Of a stretch of DNA of 64,000 nt, positions 26,709 through 35,829 are shown piece by piece. Source of the stretch: an uncultured bacterium (GTDB taxonomy: Bacteria; Bacillota; Clostridia; Lachnospirales; Lachnospiraceae); NCBI GenBank assembly GCA_905215625.1, contig CAJMQQ010000008.1:3794-67793 (forward strand), written 5' to 3'. The notes below the pieces were generated by a model. The model saw nothing but the letters and a program-made list of their open reading frames with translations, did not search any database and was not told the DNA's origin. The position numbers and the translations under genes were made by a program. Position 1 is the first letter of the stretch. Each line of letters starts with the position of its first letter.

Positions 26709-27725
26709 TTAATAACTCCCCTTTCTTTCTTCAAAATGTGTAGGTTTTCCCAATCCCCTTCCACCATCAAGCAGCCACTCTGCCTGCCATTTAATTAAGG
26801 TTTCTGCAGATACCTCTGGATATCCAAACATATGGCTACACTTTCCAGCATTATTTAAATATGCGTCATTTCCTTCCTCACCCTCAAACACTGGCGTTTT
26901 TCCCAGTAATTGTCCAAGCGTATTTGCTGTTTTCCGTACAGAAAGTGTTTCCGGTCCTGTTACATTTACAATATTTGCTGGAGAAGACGTATGAAGAAGC
27001 CCTCTTAATGCAATCTCATTTGCTGTTCCCTGCCATATACAGTTAAATACCGGTGTAGAAACAGAAATTGGCACACCCTTTAATATTTTATCTGCTATGT
27101 CGTAAAGAACCCCATATCTTAAATCTACTGCAAAATTCAAACGATATATAAATACTTCTGTTCCAAATTTATTAGAAGCATACTCAAATGCCCGTTCCCG
27201 TGCCAAACAACTCATCGCATATTCTCCAATCGGCCCCGGCTTATCCTGTTCTGTACATCCACCGCTTGACAGTGGGACAATTGGATAAAGATTACCTGAA
27301 GAAAATACAACGATTCTGGATTTTTTAAACTTTTCTGCTATAAATGCAGGTAATGTTGCATTCATTGCCCATGTTTCCCATTCATTTCCATCTGTACCAA
27401 ATTTTCTTCCTGCCATATAAATAATGTTTGGAATCTCTGGTAACTTTTTTAACTCGTCAAGATTTAATAAATCACAAGGAATTAATTCTATCCCATTATC
27501 CTGTAATAATTTGGTAGCAATTTCATCATGAAAACGTGATACTGCAATAACTCTTTTTTGAACATTTGCTTTCCGAATTGCATTTTGAGCTAAGAGACAT
27601 AATGTGGGCCCCATTTTTCCTCCAGCTCCCAGGATCATAATATCCCCTTCAAGCTTTTTCATATCCTCCACCAATTCTTTCGATGGAGTTGCGAGTTTTT
27701 CATTCAATAACTCCTCTGTCCACAT
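26709..27725 (-). CDS. NAD-dependent epimerase/dehydratase-like protein lacking the YxxxK lysine
   Basis: A 338-residue extended SDR-fold protein. The nucleotide-binding loop is GAGGKMG (33-39). The position of the catalytic YxxxK reads YAMSC (Y169-C173), so the lysine is cysteine; FSSGNLYP near 141 corresponds to the SSxxxY block. An N-terminal extension of about 25 residues precedes the Rossmann fold. Without the lysine it may bind but not turn over by the usual mechanism, or use another base. It is in one operon with the DapA-like and M20 genes. Confidence 0.8.
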   Translation of the reverse strand: MWTEELLNEKLATPSKELVEDMKKLEGDIMILGAGGKMGPTLCLLAQNAIRKANVQKRVIAVSRFHDEIATKLLQDNGIELIPCDLLNLDELKKLPEIPNIIYMAGRKFGTDGNEWETWAMNATLPAFIAEKFKKSRIVVFSSGNLYPIVPLSSGGCTEQDKPGPIGEYAMSCLARERAFEYASNKFGTEVFIYRLNFAVDLRYGVLYDIADKILKGVPISVSTPVFNCIWQGTANEIALRGLLHTSSPANIVNVTGPETLSVRKTANTLGQLLGKTPVFEGEEGNDAYLNNAGKCSHMFGYPEVSAETLIKWQAEWLLDGGRGLGKPTHFEERKGSY

Positions 27726-27782
27726 AGTTTTTTACCCTCCTGTATATAATTTGATTAATAAACTTATCTAAACCGAATGTTT

Positions 27783-29070
27783 TTAATAATCTAGGTATTG
27801 CTGCTTCGTAAAAACAGGATGAAATTTTTTCTTAATTGCTATCGCTTGTTCTGCACCATTTTTTAACAAATCTACGATGGTAAAGCTTAATATTTTTGCC
27901 GCTGTAACGACATTAAAATCCTGATCACAAGAATAGAAATCCTTTCCATGAATCGTTCCTGAAAATCCGCCAATCGTTGGTTGTATACATGGTATCAAAT
28001 GACTTAAATCACCAATATCGGTAGATCCCACCATATCAGTCCCATACTGTATATCGTCCCTGTTCATAAAGTAGCTTGCATTTTCTTCTATCACTTCACT
28101 AAGTTCTCTATCTTGCATAAGGGGTAAATATCCTGCCTGATTCTGAATATCCACATCTGTTCCCAATGCCAATGCCCCCGCCTTCATACAATCATCAACT
28201 TTTTTTGCCACCTTTACAATTGCTTCTGCATTTGCCGCTCTGACATACGTTTCGATTACGGCTCGACCTGGCACCGTATTCACTGCATCCCCCCCCATTT
28301 GTAATGATTGGATGAACGCGAATTCTATCTTTTTCGGGAAATGTATCTCTATTTGCATTAACGCTCATAAGTGCGATCATTGCTGCATTCAAAGCATTCA
28401 CACCATCAAACGGTGTACTTCCATGTGCTTCTTTTCCCAAAAATGTAATCTCTTTTTCCATAAATCCAAGACTACTACCACCAAGGAATAATTTTCTCCC
28501 TGCTTCACCTGCCTGGGCATGTAACATCATGGCAATATCTATATCATCAAAAAACCCTTCTGCAATCAACTGCTGCTTACCACTTGGAAATTCTATCTTG
28601 TTTTGGCGGATCAGTTCTTTCCTGATTTCCAAATCTATAAACTCTTCTGCTGGAACCGCCATGAATGTCAAATCACCTGCAAGTTCTTTCATAATTCCTG
28701 TTGTAGAAAAAGCTGCCGCTACCGTTAACAAATTTGCTATTTGGATATGATGTCCACATGCATGTGCTGCTCCAGTATTCAAATCCGCATGTGGATGTCC
28801 CACACAGTTTACTGCATCCATTTCCCCAATCAAGCATATATGAGTTTTATTCGCATTTCCCCTTAATTTTCCTGCAACTCCGGTAATTGCATGATTACAA
28901 GTATACGGAATTCTATGCCTGTCAAAAAATTGAGTAATTACTTTCTTCGTATGATATTCTTTAAATCCTAGTTCCGGGTGATTTAGAATCTCATCTGCTA
29001 CTTCTAAACTCTCTTCGCGGTGTTTTTCTATAGCATCATCTAGTTCTTGTTTCATTTTAGCTGTAGTCAT
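27783..29070 (-). pseudogene. M20-family amidohydrolase interrupted by a frameshift
   Basis: Two overlapping frames together make one M20/AbgB-type metallo-amidohydrolase of about 428 residues. The first frame has the metal-binding motifs GEMDAVNCVGH, AHACGHH and VPAEEF, with a dimerisation region after GKEAHGSTPFDG. It runs to residue 258, then continues out of frame at a run of eight G (minus strand, 28289-28296). Removing one G joins it to GGDAVNTVPG and the rest of the family fold. Members cleave amide or acyl bonds, for example N-acyl groups. It may be a real pseudogene, a slippage-controlled gene or a sequencing error. Confidence 0.85.
28289..28296 (-). repeat. G8 homopolymer at the frameshift in the M20 gene
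   Basis: Eight G on the minus strand between AAT and ATGC. Seven G would restore the reading frame. Such tracts are prone to slipped-strand mispairing and to read error. Confidence 0.95.
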
Positions 29071-31235
29071 ATGTTCTCACCTCCATACACCCTACTATAC
29101 TTTTCAAATGCTTCTTCTGCCCAGGTAGCACCAAGACCATCTCTGTAAAATTCAAAATGCAAAAGTCCCTCTAATGGTCTAGTTGTATTTTTTAACTGCC
29201 CAGCATACTTAGCTGCTATTTGATACTCACACTGAGCCATCATTTTTTTCCCTTTTGCATGAAAGATTGCAAGCCTGGACATATGAAAAAGATATCGAAG
29301 TGAATCATATGTATACTCAAACCGCATAGTGTCTTCTTCTAAACGGGCAGCTGTAATTTCATCTGTACACTCATATCTTGCTTTTTCTAACAACTTCCTG
29401 CATTGATCATAACATTCCATCATTTGAACCACACTGATCCCTGCATTGGAATCCTGAAGTACTTCATCATACTGTATGTGCTTCAATGGGAATATATCTT
29501 TTTCTGACAATTCCATCTGGTTTAATTTCGCAAAAAGTGCCTGTCGGTGTTTCCCCTTTTCGTCATATAAATATTGATAATGTTTAAAATACTTCATATT
29601 AGAACTACCTTGCTCCAACAACGCATAAAAAGGTTCCATAATGTCAGAAACTTCTTTATAATACAATCTACAGAATTCTCTCTTATAATTTTCTGCATTT
29701 ATTTTCACATTCCAGAGCAAGGAATAAAACAATCCATTTGTAAGTGATAGTGCCCCCCACTCCTTTGCAATCATATGCATAAAATACATATGGCGAACCC
29801 CATTCTCATAATAAAATGGAATGTCATATGCTATTTTTTCCTGAAATGACGTACTAATCGAAGAAAATGAACTTACATTAAAATATTCACCTACTGCTAA
29901 TTCGCCTTGATACGTACTTTCCGTTATAGGAGCCCACTGCATAAACTCCTTAAATAAATAGCAATTCGTTTCCGTACATGCCGGATCATTAAGATGATGA
30001 ACATAACAACGCTCAATCGGAAAATATGTGGCAATACAATGTTCATAATCAAAATCGTCTGGTAGTGGTAAATCTGGCAGCGGTAATGTTTCATGATAAG
30101 CAGGGAATAAAATTGTAATTTCCCTTTTAAGTCTTCCATCTTTTAAAGCCTTTTTAATCTCCAAACTCAACTGATATACCACCAAACAAAGCTTTCTGGT
30201 CTCATTTCCAAGCCGTTTACACTGTTCACATTGACACCATCGACCATTGTCCAACATCCAAAAATTCAAGTAATCCGTGTCCGAAAGTTCTCCATCTATC
30301 AAGCTGGCTACAATATTTTTACACAATTCGCTTACTGCATCTGTATTCGAAGTGCAAAAATTATCTCCAAATCCCTCTCTTGTTCCGTTTTCGATTCCTT
30401 TACTCCTTTTTCCATCAATCAGCCCATACCACTCTGGATGTGCATGAAAATATGTAAAACATTCCTGTTCCTTTGCCGGTGCTGCTTCATGGCTTATCGC
30501 ATACGGATCGTCTGGCTTTTTTTCATCACAACTATATGGATGATTATACGGATATGGTAAATCTGGAGAAAAAAATTTATGCAAAATGGAATGTCCACCT
30601 TTGCAAATCCTAATTCCTCTTTTTTTCAGATTTTCTGTATTTTCATATTTTTCCAAATATACAAGATTTACTTTTTTATGCATTAGCCAATCTAAAAAAG
30701 CATCTTCAGAGTCATCTAATAACTCACTATAGCACGCCCTTGTTTTAAAAGACGGTGCCTGTTGTAGTTGAATCTCAGGTATTCGAAACGTCTGAATATT
30801 TGGAATATACGTTCCATGTTCAGACGGCGAAAACCATCGAATTCCCAGCTGTTCTAAATAACTATCAATAGCATACAAAATTCCTGCTCTGGTTTTACTG
30901 TAAAAATATGTTATCCTTCTTCCATTCTCACAACATGTTTGAATTAAAAATCCTTCCTGCTCCAGACTTTCTAGGTTTTGCTTCCTTAACTTTTCTGCCA
31001 GAATACCAATTACAATTACATCTCCTGTTTTTGGAACTTCTGTTCCAAGTTCTACTATTGTATCTGGGGCTATTTTTTTCATATGTCGGAGTAAATCAAC
31101 TGCTCCGAAGCATTCCGTACATATTCTGACATCAGCCGAGGATTCATCACTCCAATCTATCTGCTTTTGTGCTTCTGCTGCTTCTTGTATTGAACGGAAT
31201 TTCCCTTTATCCACCACAATTGTAATATTGTCCAT
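29067..31235 (-). CDS. DUF4838 domain protein, glycosidase-like
   Basis: A 722-residue cytoplasmic protein without signal peptide. The N-terminal 120 residues resemble the alpha-glucuronidase/GH20b-type domain (YFYSKTRAGILYAIDSYLEQLGIRWFSPSEHG). The middle is a TIM-barrel-like DUF4838 region with its typical WMLDNGRWCQCEQCKRLGN block, four cysteine/cysteine-like positions and acidic residues. The C-terminal part is helical. DUF4838 proteins occur in polysaccharide loci and are thought to be glycoside hydrolases, but activity is not established. It overlaps the M20 gene by four bases (ATGA). Confidence 0.8.
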   Translation of the reverse strand: MDNITIVVDKGKFRSIQEAAEAQKQIDWSDESSADVRICTECFGAVDLLRHMKKIAPDTIVELGTEVPKTGDVIVIGILAEKLRKQNLESLEQEGFLIQTCCENGRRITYFYSKTRAGILYAIDSYLEQLGIRWFSPSEHGTYIPNIQTFRIPEIQLQQAPSFKTRACYSELLDDSEDAFLDWLMHKKVNLVYLEKYENTENLKKRGIRICKGGHSILHKFFSPDLPYPYNHPYSCDEKKPDDPYAISHEAAPAKEQECFTYFHAHPEWYGLIDGKRSKGIENGTREGFGDNFCTSNTDAVSELCKNIVASLIDGELSDTDYLNFWMLDNGRWCQCEQCKRLGNETRKLCLVVYQLSLEIKKALKDGRLKREITILFPAYHETLPLPDLPLPDDFDYEHCIATYFPIERCYVHHLNDPACTETNCYLFKEFMQWAPITESTYQGELAVGEYFNVSSFSSISTSFQEKIAYDIPFYYENGVRHMYFMHMIAKEWGALSLTNGLFYSLLWNVKINAENYKREFCRLYYKEVSDIMEPFYALLEQGSSNMKYFKHYQYLYDEKGKHRQALFAKLNQMELSEKDIFPLKHIQYDEVLQDSNAGISVVQMMECYDQCRKLLEKARYECTDEITAARLEEDTMRFEYTYDSLRYLFHMSRLAIFHAKGKKMMAQCEYQIAAKYAGQLKNTTRPLEGLLHFEFYRDGLGATWAEEAFEKYSRVYGGENI

Positions 31236-31250
31236 ATCCTCTTCTCCTCA

Positions 31251-32006
31251 TTATCCCCTGGCAATAAATGCTCTCAGTGTATTTGCATCTTCCAAAAACT
31301 GCTTTTCACTTCCGTCTTTTACAAACTCAAGACATGCATAATGATCCCCTATTAATTTTTTTAATTGATGAAAATATCGAAGCCACATTTCTTCTCCTGT
31401 TATCAATGGGTAATACACTCTATTTCTGCAGTGCTGCACATGAATTGTAGTAATAAAGGGTAATAATTCTCCAATTGTTCTTTCATTTTCCTCTATAGAA
31501 CAGGATTCTGAATGTTGCCAATGTGTCTGACTTCCCGGAATAGCTCCCAATAAATTTTGAACACCAGTACAACTATCTGCTAAGGTATTTCTATGGTATT
31601 CAAAAGAAATTTTGGACTGTATCTGTTTTGCCATTGTTACAAGTGTTTTGGCTTCCTCTGCCATTTTTAAAAATGCTCTTTCTGACACTTCTTTTGAGGA
31701 TATATTACCTGCCCAAATTCTGATCAATGGACTCCTTAATGCCTCTGCTGTTTCAATAATAGGACGAAAACTCATTTCTGGATTTTGACTCTCTCCAAGG
31801 CGATAATATGTCGCATATCCACAGATTTCTTTTCCTTCCTCCTGACATAGTTCCTTAATTTTCTCTGCTTTTTTTATATCACCTGGTAAAATATGAACAT
31901 CTGAGCTCCATTCGATGCCATCTAATCCCGCCTTTATTACTAAATCTAAAACCTGTTCCGGTGAATTCTTGCGAAACGTAGCAGAAACCACACCTGTTTT
32001 TATCAT
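31251..32006 (-). CDS. Sugar phosphate isomerase/epimerase-like TIM barrel protein
   Basis: A 251-residue AP-endonuclease-2/xylose-isomerase-like TIM barrel. Characteristic parts are GLDGIEWSSDVHI near residue 28, a metal-site glutamate in ISFEYHRNT near 133, and a His in TIHVQHCRN near 197. The family includes tagaturonate epimerase, hydroxypyruvate isomerase and 3-keto-glycoside hydrolases. It is the first gene of the minus-strand operon, divergent from the membrane regulator. Confidence 0.85.
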   Translation of the reverse strand: MIKTGVVSATFRKNSPEQVLDLVIKAGLDGIEWSSDVHILPGDIKKAEKIKELCQEEGKEICGYATYYRLGESQNPEMSFRPIIETAEALRSPLIRIWAGNISSKEVSERAFLKMAEEAKTLVTMAKQIQSKISFEYHRNTLADSCTGVQNLLGAIPGSQTHWQHSESCSIEENERTIGELLPFITTIHVQHCRNRVYYPLITGEEMWLRYFHQLKKLIGDHYACLEFVKDGSEKQFLEDANTLRAFIARG

Positions 32007-32055
32007 ACGTCCCTCTCCTTTCCATTTTCACATATATTTCATATTCTCTTTACTA

Positions 32056-32101
32056 TTGACGTTCTTTCCAAAAACATATAAAATAAATACATTACTGCCA
32101 A
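32056..32101. promoter_or_regulatory. Face-to-face overlapping promoters of the glycan locus
   Basis: Plus strand: TTGACG (32056-32061) and TAAAAT (32079-32084), 17-base spacing, toward the regulator. Minus strand: TTGGCA (32096-32101) and TATGTT (32073-32078), 17-base spacing, toward the epimerase operon. The two polymerase sites physically overlap, so transcription of one should hinder the other. Confidence 0.6.
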
Positions 32102-32115
32102 AGGAAGTACGTTTT

Positions 32116-34344
32116 ATGCATAAATTTTTATCAAAATTACTCAAATCACCACTGAAATTTTCACTAATTATTATCAGCTGTACCGTTTTTCTTGTTTTTG
32201 GTATAACATACCCTTTTATACTCAAAATGTTTGCAAATGAAGTAGAAAAAAATACCAGCGAACGAATGCAGAATGCCCTTTTACGTTTAGATGACAATCT
32301 GAATAATATCCAAAACCAAATTTTTTCTGTCAACAGTAACTTGGATTTAAATTCACTTCTCACATCAGAAGAACTTTCTGATTATGAACAGGTTGCATTA
32401 TGGAATCAAATTACACAATCATTTCAATCTCTAGATTATGTAACCAATTACTGCTTGATTTCAAAAAATAGCGATAAGGTTCTTACTTCGAATGGAATTT
32501 ATCCCTTCAAACAATACTTAGACCGTTACTGGAATAACCCACACTATGATTACACATTTTGGAAAGACGAACTTGCTCGTTCTTTTTACATCAAGTATTA
32601 TCCTCAGGCTGCCTATACCTCTTATGCTTTCGGTGAAAGTGTGAACACCAAAACAGTGATTCCTATTGGTTTTAAAAGTTCCCTTAAGCAATCTTATATG
32701 ATTATTGCTTTTGTTGATTTTCATAAGATGTGTATGGATATTGATCCTTATATTCTGGAAAATCTTTCTGTTTTTCATAAAGGGATTCCTCTGATTTCTT
32801 GTGAAACAAATCCATTGATAGATTATGAGGATCACCTCAAACAAAGTGACATTACTACCTTAACCACTGATGATTATCTTTTAACTCTCTGTCGATCCGA
32901 CTTTAATGACTTTATTTATGTAAAAGGTACACCTACTAACGAAATACGTTCAAATCTACATTTTGTCTATAGTATTAGTTTTTGTATTATTGCTGTAGCT
33001 ATTCTTCTTTGTATTGGTATTTCTTATTTACTAAATAAAGTAGTATCTCCAACCATTTCATCTATTATGGAAATGTTGAAAAATTATCATTTAATTGATG
33101 AAAAGAACCCCGATGATGTTTCCTACATTGAAAACAACATCCAAAATTTATTTGATTCCCATCATCAAATTGCCAAAGAGTTGGAAGAAAAAAACCTTGC
33201 ATTATCTGGATTTTTATATCAGTCAAAATTAAAAAATATCTATATGAATATTAAAAATCCTGAAGACAGTGAACAGCAGAATTATTCTTACTACCTGTTA
33301 AGTTTTCAAGTCATTTATCGGGAAGATATGTCTGCTATGGCACATAAAACTTATAGTGAAATTGCATTTATCCTAAAAGAATATCTGGAACAGATTCTGA
33401 ATCATTATTTTTCCAATATCCTTTTATTTCAGACTGAGGAAAATTCCTTTATCGCAAAAGTTAGCGGTACATTCCATGAATTGTCTATCGAAACTATTAT
33501 GGAAAATATTAAGTCGCAGCTCAATATCGAAGATAGCTACTGCTATTTTCTAATTGCTGTCAGTAACTGTATTCAGGATGAAACTACCATTGCTGAAGAT
33601 TATTATTCCCTTTTGGAATTTCAACAGCACTTTTGTTTAAAGGATTCCAGCCAACTTCTATTTAAATCTCATTCTTTGGAAGAGCAAAAGTACATTAGTT
33701 TAAAAAGCCAACAGACAACTGCATTGAAAAAACTGATATTATCCGGTGCTTTTCATGATGCTACACAACTCATACTCCGTATGTTGGATCAACATTTAAC
33801 GGATAAAACAACCTGTTTGAATGCTACTTTACTTTGTCAGAATATTGCTAATATTCTTATTCAATCTCTAAGCGAAAAGTTCATTTCTCTTCCAGGAGAT
33901 TTACCCATTCAAACTCTATATAATCAGCTTTCCAAATGCTGTAATAAAAAAAATTACTGTGATTCACTAATGATGTTTGCTGAACAATGTTTTACATATT
34001 TATCTTGTAACAATCCTCTGGAAGATCCGTTAATTATAGGAGTCAAAAAATATGTAGCTGAGCATTATTCCGAAGAATTTACAATTGAGATAATGGCTGA
34101 TACTTTAAAAATTTCAAAAAGTTATCTATCTACGTATTTTAAAACTAACACAGGCACAAACCTTCTAAACTACATTCAGCAATATCGTATTCAAAAGGCT
34201 ATCGTATTAATTCAAAATAGCAATACCAAATTAGCAGATATTGGAAATCAGGTAGGAATCCCCAATCCGAATTCCTTTATACGAGTATTCAAAAAATATA
34301 CCGGTACTACGCCTAGTGAGTATCGGAAAAATTTGAATATCTAA
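32116..34344 (+). CDS. Membrane-anchored AraC-family regulator (YesN/YtdP type)
   Basis: A 742-residue one-component regulator. A first helix (about 12-32, FSLIIISCTVFLVFGITYP) and a second (about 315-335, FCIIAVAILLCIGISYL) bracket an extracellular sensing domain. A cytoplasmic region leads to a C-terminal AraC DNA-binding domain with TIEIMADTLKISKSYLSTYF and the second helix-turn-helix before TTPSEYRKN. I chose the ATG at 32116 because AAGGAAG precedes it; the longer frame overlaps the opposite gene. Such regulators are typically next to LplABC-type importers and respond to the sugar bound at the surface. Confidence 0.9.
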   Translation: MHKFLSKLLKSPLKFSLIIISCTVFLVFGITYPFILKMFANEVEKNTSERMQNALLRLDDNLNNIQNQIFSVNSNLDLNSLLTSEELSDYEQVALWNQITQSFQSLDYVTNYCLISKNSDKVLTSNGIYPFKQYLDRYWNNPHYDYTFWKDELARSFYIKYYPQAAYTSYAFGESVNTKTVIPIGFKSSLKQSYMIIAFVDFHKMCMDIDPYILENLSVFHKGIPLISCETNPLIDYEDHLKQSDITTLTTDDYLLTLCRSDFNDFIYVKGTPTNEIRSNLHFVYSISFCIIAVAILLCIGISYLLNKVVSPTISSIMEMLKNYHLIDEKNPDDVSYIENNIQNLFDSHHQIAKELEEKNLALSGFLYQSKLKNIYMNIKNPEDSEQQNYSYYLLSFQVIYREDMSAMAHKTYSEIAFILKEYLEQILNHYFSNILLFQTEENSFIAKVSGTFHELSIETIMENIKSQLNIEDSYCYFLIAVSNCIQDETTIAEDYYSLLEFQQHFCLKDSSQLLFKSHSLEEQKYISLKSQQTTALKKLILSGAFHDATQLILRMLDQHLTDKTTCLNATLLCQNIANILIQSLSEKFISLPGDLPIQTLYNQLSKCCNKKNYCDSLMMFAEQCFTYLSCNNPLEDPLIIGVKKYVAEHYSEEFTIEIMADTLKISKSYLSTYFKTNTGTNLLNYIQQYRIQKAIVLIQNSNTKLADIGNQVGIPNPNSFIRVFKKYTGTTPSEYRKNLNI

Positions 34345-34362
34345 ATTTTTATTCTATCACAT

Positions 34363-34392
34363 GGCGGTGCACTATCAGTGAACCGCCTTTTT
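34363..34392 (+). terminator. Intrinsic terminator of the membrane regulator
   Basis: GGCGGT (34363-34368) pairs with ACCGCC (34382-34387), with an inner CAC/GTG pairing and TTTTT at 34388-34392. Confidence 0.9.
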
Positions 34393-34522
34393 ATAGCCTC
34401 ATTCTGAATCATAGAATATACCAATCTCCTTCGAATGACTATCCTCGTTTTTTTTAATTTTCACTATATTTTTCGATTTTTTCTTTTTAAAACAAAATAA
34501 CTATTTTCAAATATCTTAATTA

Positions 34523-34550
34523 TTGATTTTTTGTATATATTATTTATTAT
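34523..34550 (+). promoter_or_regulatory. Predicted promoter of nagA
   Basis: TTGATT (34523-34528) and TATTAT (34545-34550) with 16-base spacing, about 80 bases before the nagA ATG. Moderate match in AT-rich sequence. Confidence 0.4.
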
Positions 34551-34632
34551 TCAAATAGATGCTTGCCGGTAGAGCAAATATTTTTAGATACTCGAAGTAA
34601 AGTCAATAATAAAAATTTGAATTGGAGTTATT

Positions 34633-35814
34633 ATGAATACTATTTTATTTAAAAATGCCAATATCATATTGGAAAATCAACTATTATACGGAAATCTCTT
34701 AGTAAAGGGCGATAAAATTTTTTCTATCACCACAAAAGACCCAGAAGTTCCAGAAAGCTGTCAAATTATTGACCTGCATGGTGACTATCTTTCCCCAGGA
34801 TTTATTGATGTCCATACCCATGGTGGTGGTGGATATGATTTTATGGATGGAGATCTAGATAGTATTTATCAAGCTTGTCAGATGCACATGAAACACGGAA
34901 CTACCACAATTGTCCCTACCACCATTACCAGTACAAAAGAATCACTCTATGAGTTTGTACAGCTTTTTAACCAAGTTGATCCCCATAAAAAAGGTTGTCC
35001 AAATATTCCTGGGTTACATTTAGAAGGTCCCTACTTTTCTTATGACCAGCGTGGTGCTCAAGATCCTAAATATTTAAGGAATCCAGAAAAAGAAGAATAT
35101 GAAAAAGTTTTCAGTCTGACTGACCGAATTTTACGTTGGTCTTTTGCCATCGAACTAGAAGGCTCTTCTGATTTTCTCAGTGCTTTAAATACACATGGCA
35201 TTGTCAGTTCCCTGGCTCATTCAGATGCTACTTGCCAGGAAGTAATTGATGCTTATCGTAATGGATTAGCCGCCCTCACACATTTCTACTCCGGAATGTC
35301 TGATGTAAAGCGTGTTAATGCTTTTCGCGTAGCTGGAGCTGTACAAGCAGGCTATTTATTAGATAACTTATTTGTAGAATTAATTGTTGACGGTTGCCAC
35401 CTCCCCAAAGAACTGGTACAACTGGTCTATAAAATTAAAGGAGCTGACCGAATTTGTTTTGTAACAGATTCTATGCGAGGAGCTGGAATGCCCGATGGCT
35501 CGTATATTCTTGGAAACAAAAATACAGGATTGCCGACCATTGTAGAAGACGGTGTTGCAAAACTACCAGATAGAACTGCCTTCGCTGGCAGTGTTGCTAC
35601 CACTGATCGACTGCTTCGTACTGGGCACGAATTTTTAGATATCCCTCTATGGGAACTTGTAAAAATGGTTTCTCTTACCCCAGCCACTTTAATTCATATG
35701 CAAAACCAAAAAGGATCTATTCGTGTAGGAAAAGATGCTGACCTGGTTGTACTTCATTCCGACCTTACCGTATCTAAAGTAATGGTTATGGGAGATTTAT
35801 ATGATATCGATTAG
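34633..35814 (+). CDS. nagA: N-acetylglucosamine-6-phosphate deacetylase
   Basis: A 393-residue amidohydrolase that removes acetate from N-acetylglucosamine-6-phosphate, giving the substrate of NagB. The metal motif is DVHTHGGGG (H61, H63), with the glutamate in LHLEGPYF near residue 130. LAHSDAT and LTHFYSGM supply the two later histidines, and VTDSMRGAG gives the catalytic aspartate. A TTGGAG ribosome site precedes the ATG. It is followed by the AGE epimerase with 15 bases between, in one short operon. Confidence 0.93.
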   Translation: MNTILFKNANIILENQLLYGNLLVKGDKIFSITTKDPEVPESCQIIDLHGDYLSPGFIDVHTHGGGGYDFMDGDLDSIYQACQMHMKHGTTTIVPTTITSTKESLYEFVQLFNQVDPHKKGCPNIPGLHLEGPYFSYDQRGAQDPKYLRNPEKEEYEKVFSLTDRILRWSFAIELEGSSDFLSALNTHGIVSSLAHSDATCQEVIDAYRNGLAALTHFYSGMSDVKRVNAFRVAGAVQAGYLLDNLFVELIVDGCHLPKELVQLVYKIKGADRICFVTDSMRGAGMPDGSYILGNKNTGLPTIVEDGVAKLPDRTAFAGSVATTDRLLRTGHEFLDIPLWELVKMVSLTPATLIHMQNQKGSIRVGKDADLVVLHSDLTVSKVMVMGDLYDID

Positions 35815-35829
35815 GAGGCTTTCTTCTCA

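Noticed and set aside
31915..32115. Longer start for the membrane AraC regulator
   Set aside because: It would overlap the divergent epimerase gene, and a good ribosome site exists only before the ATG at 32116.
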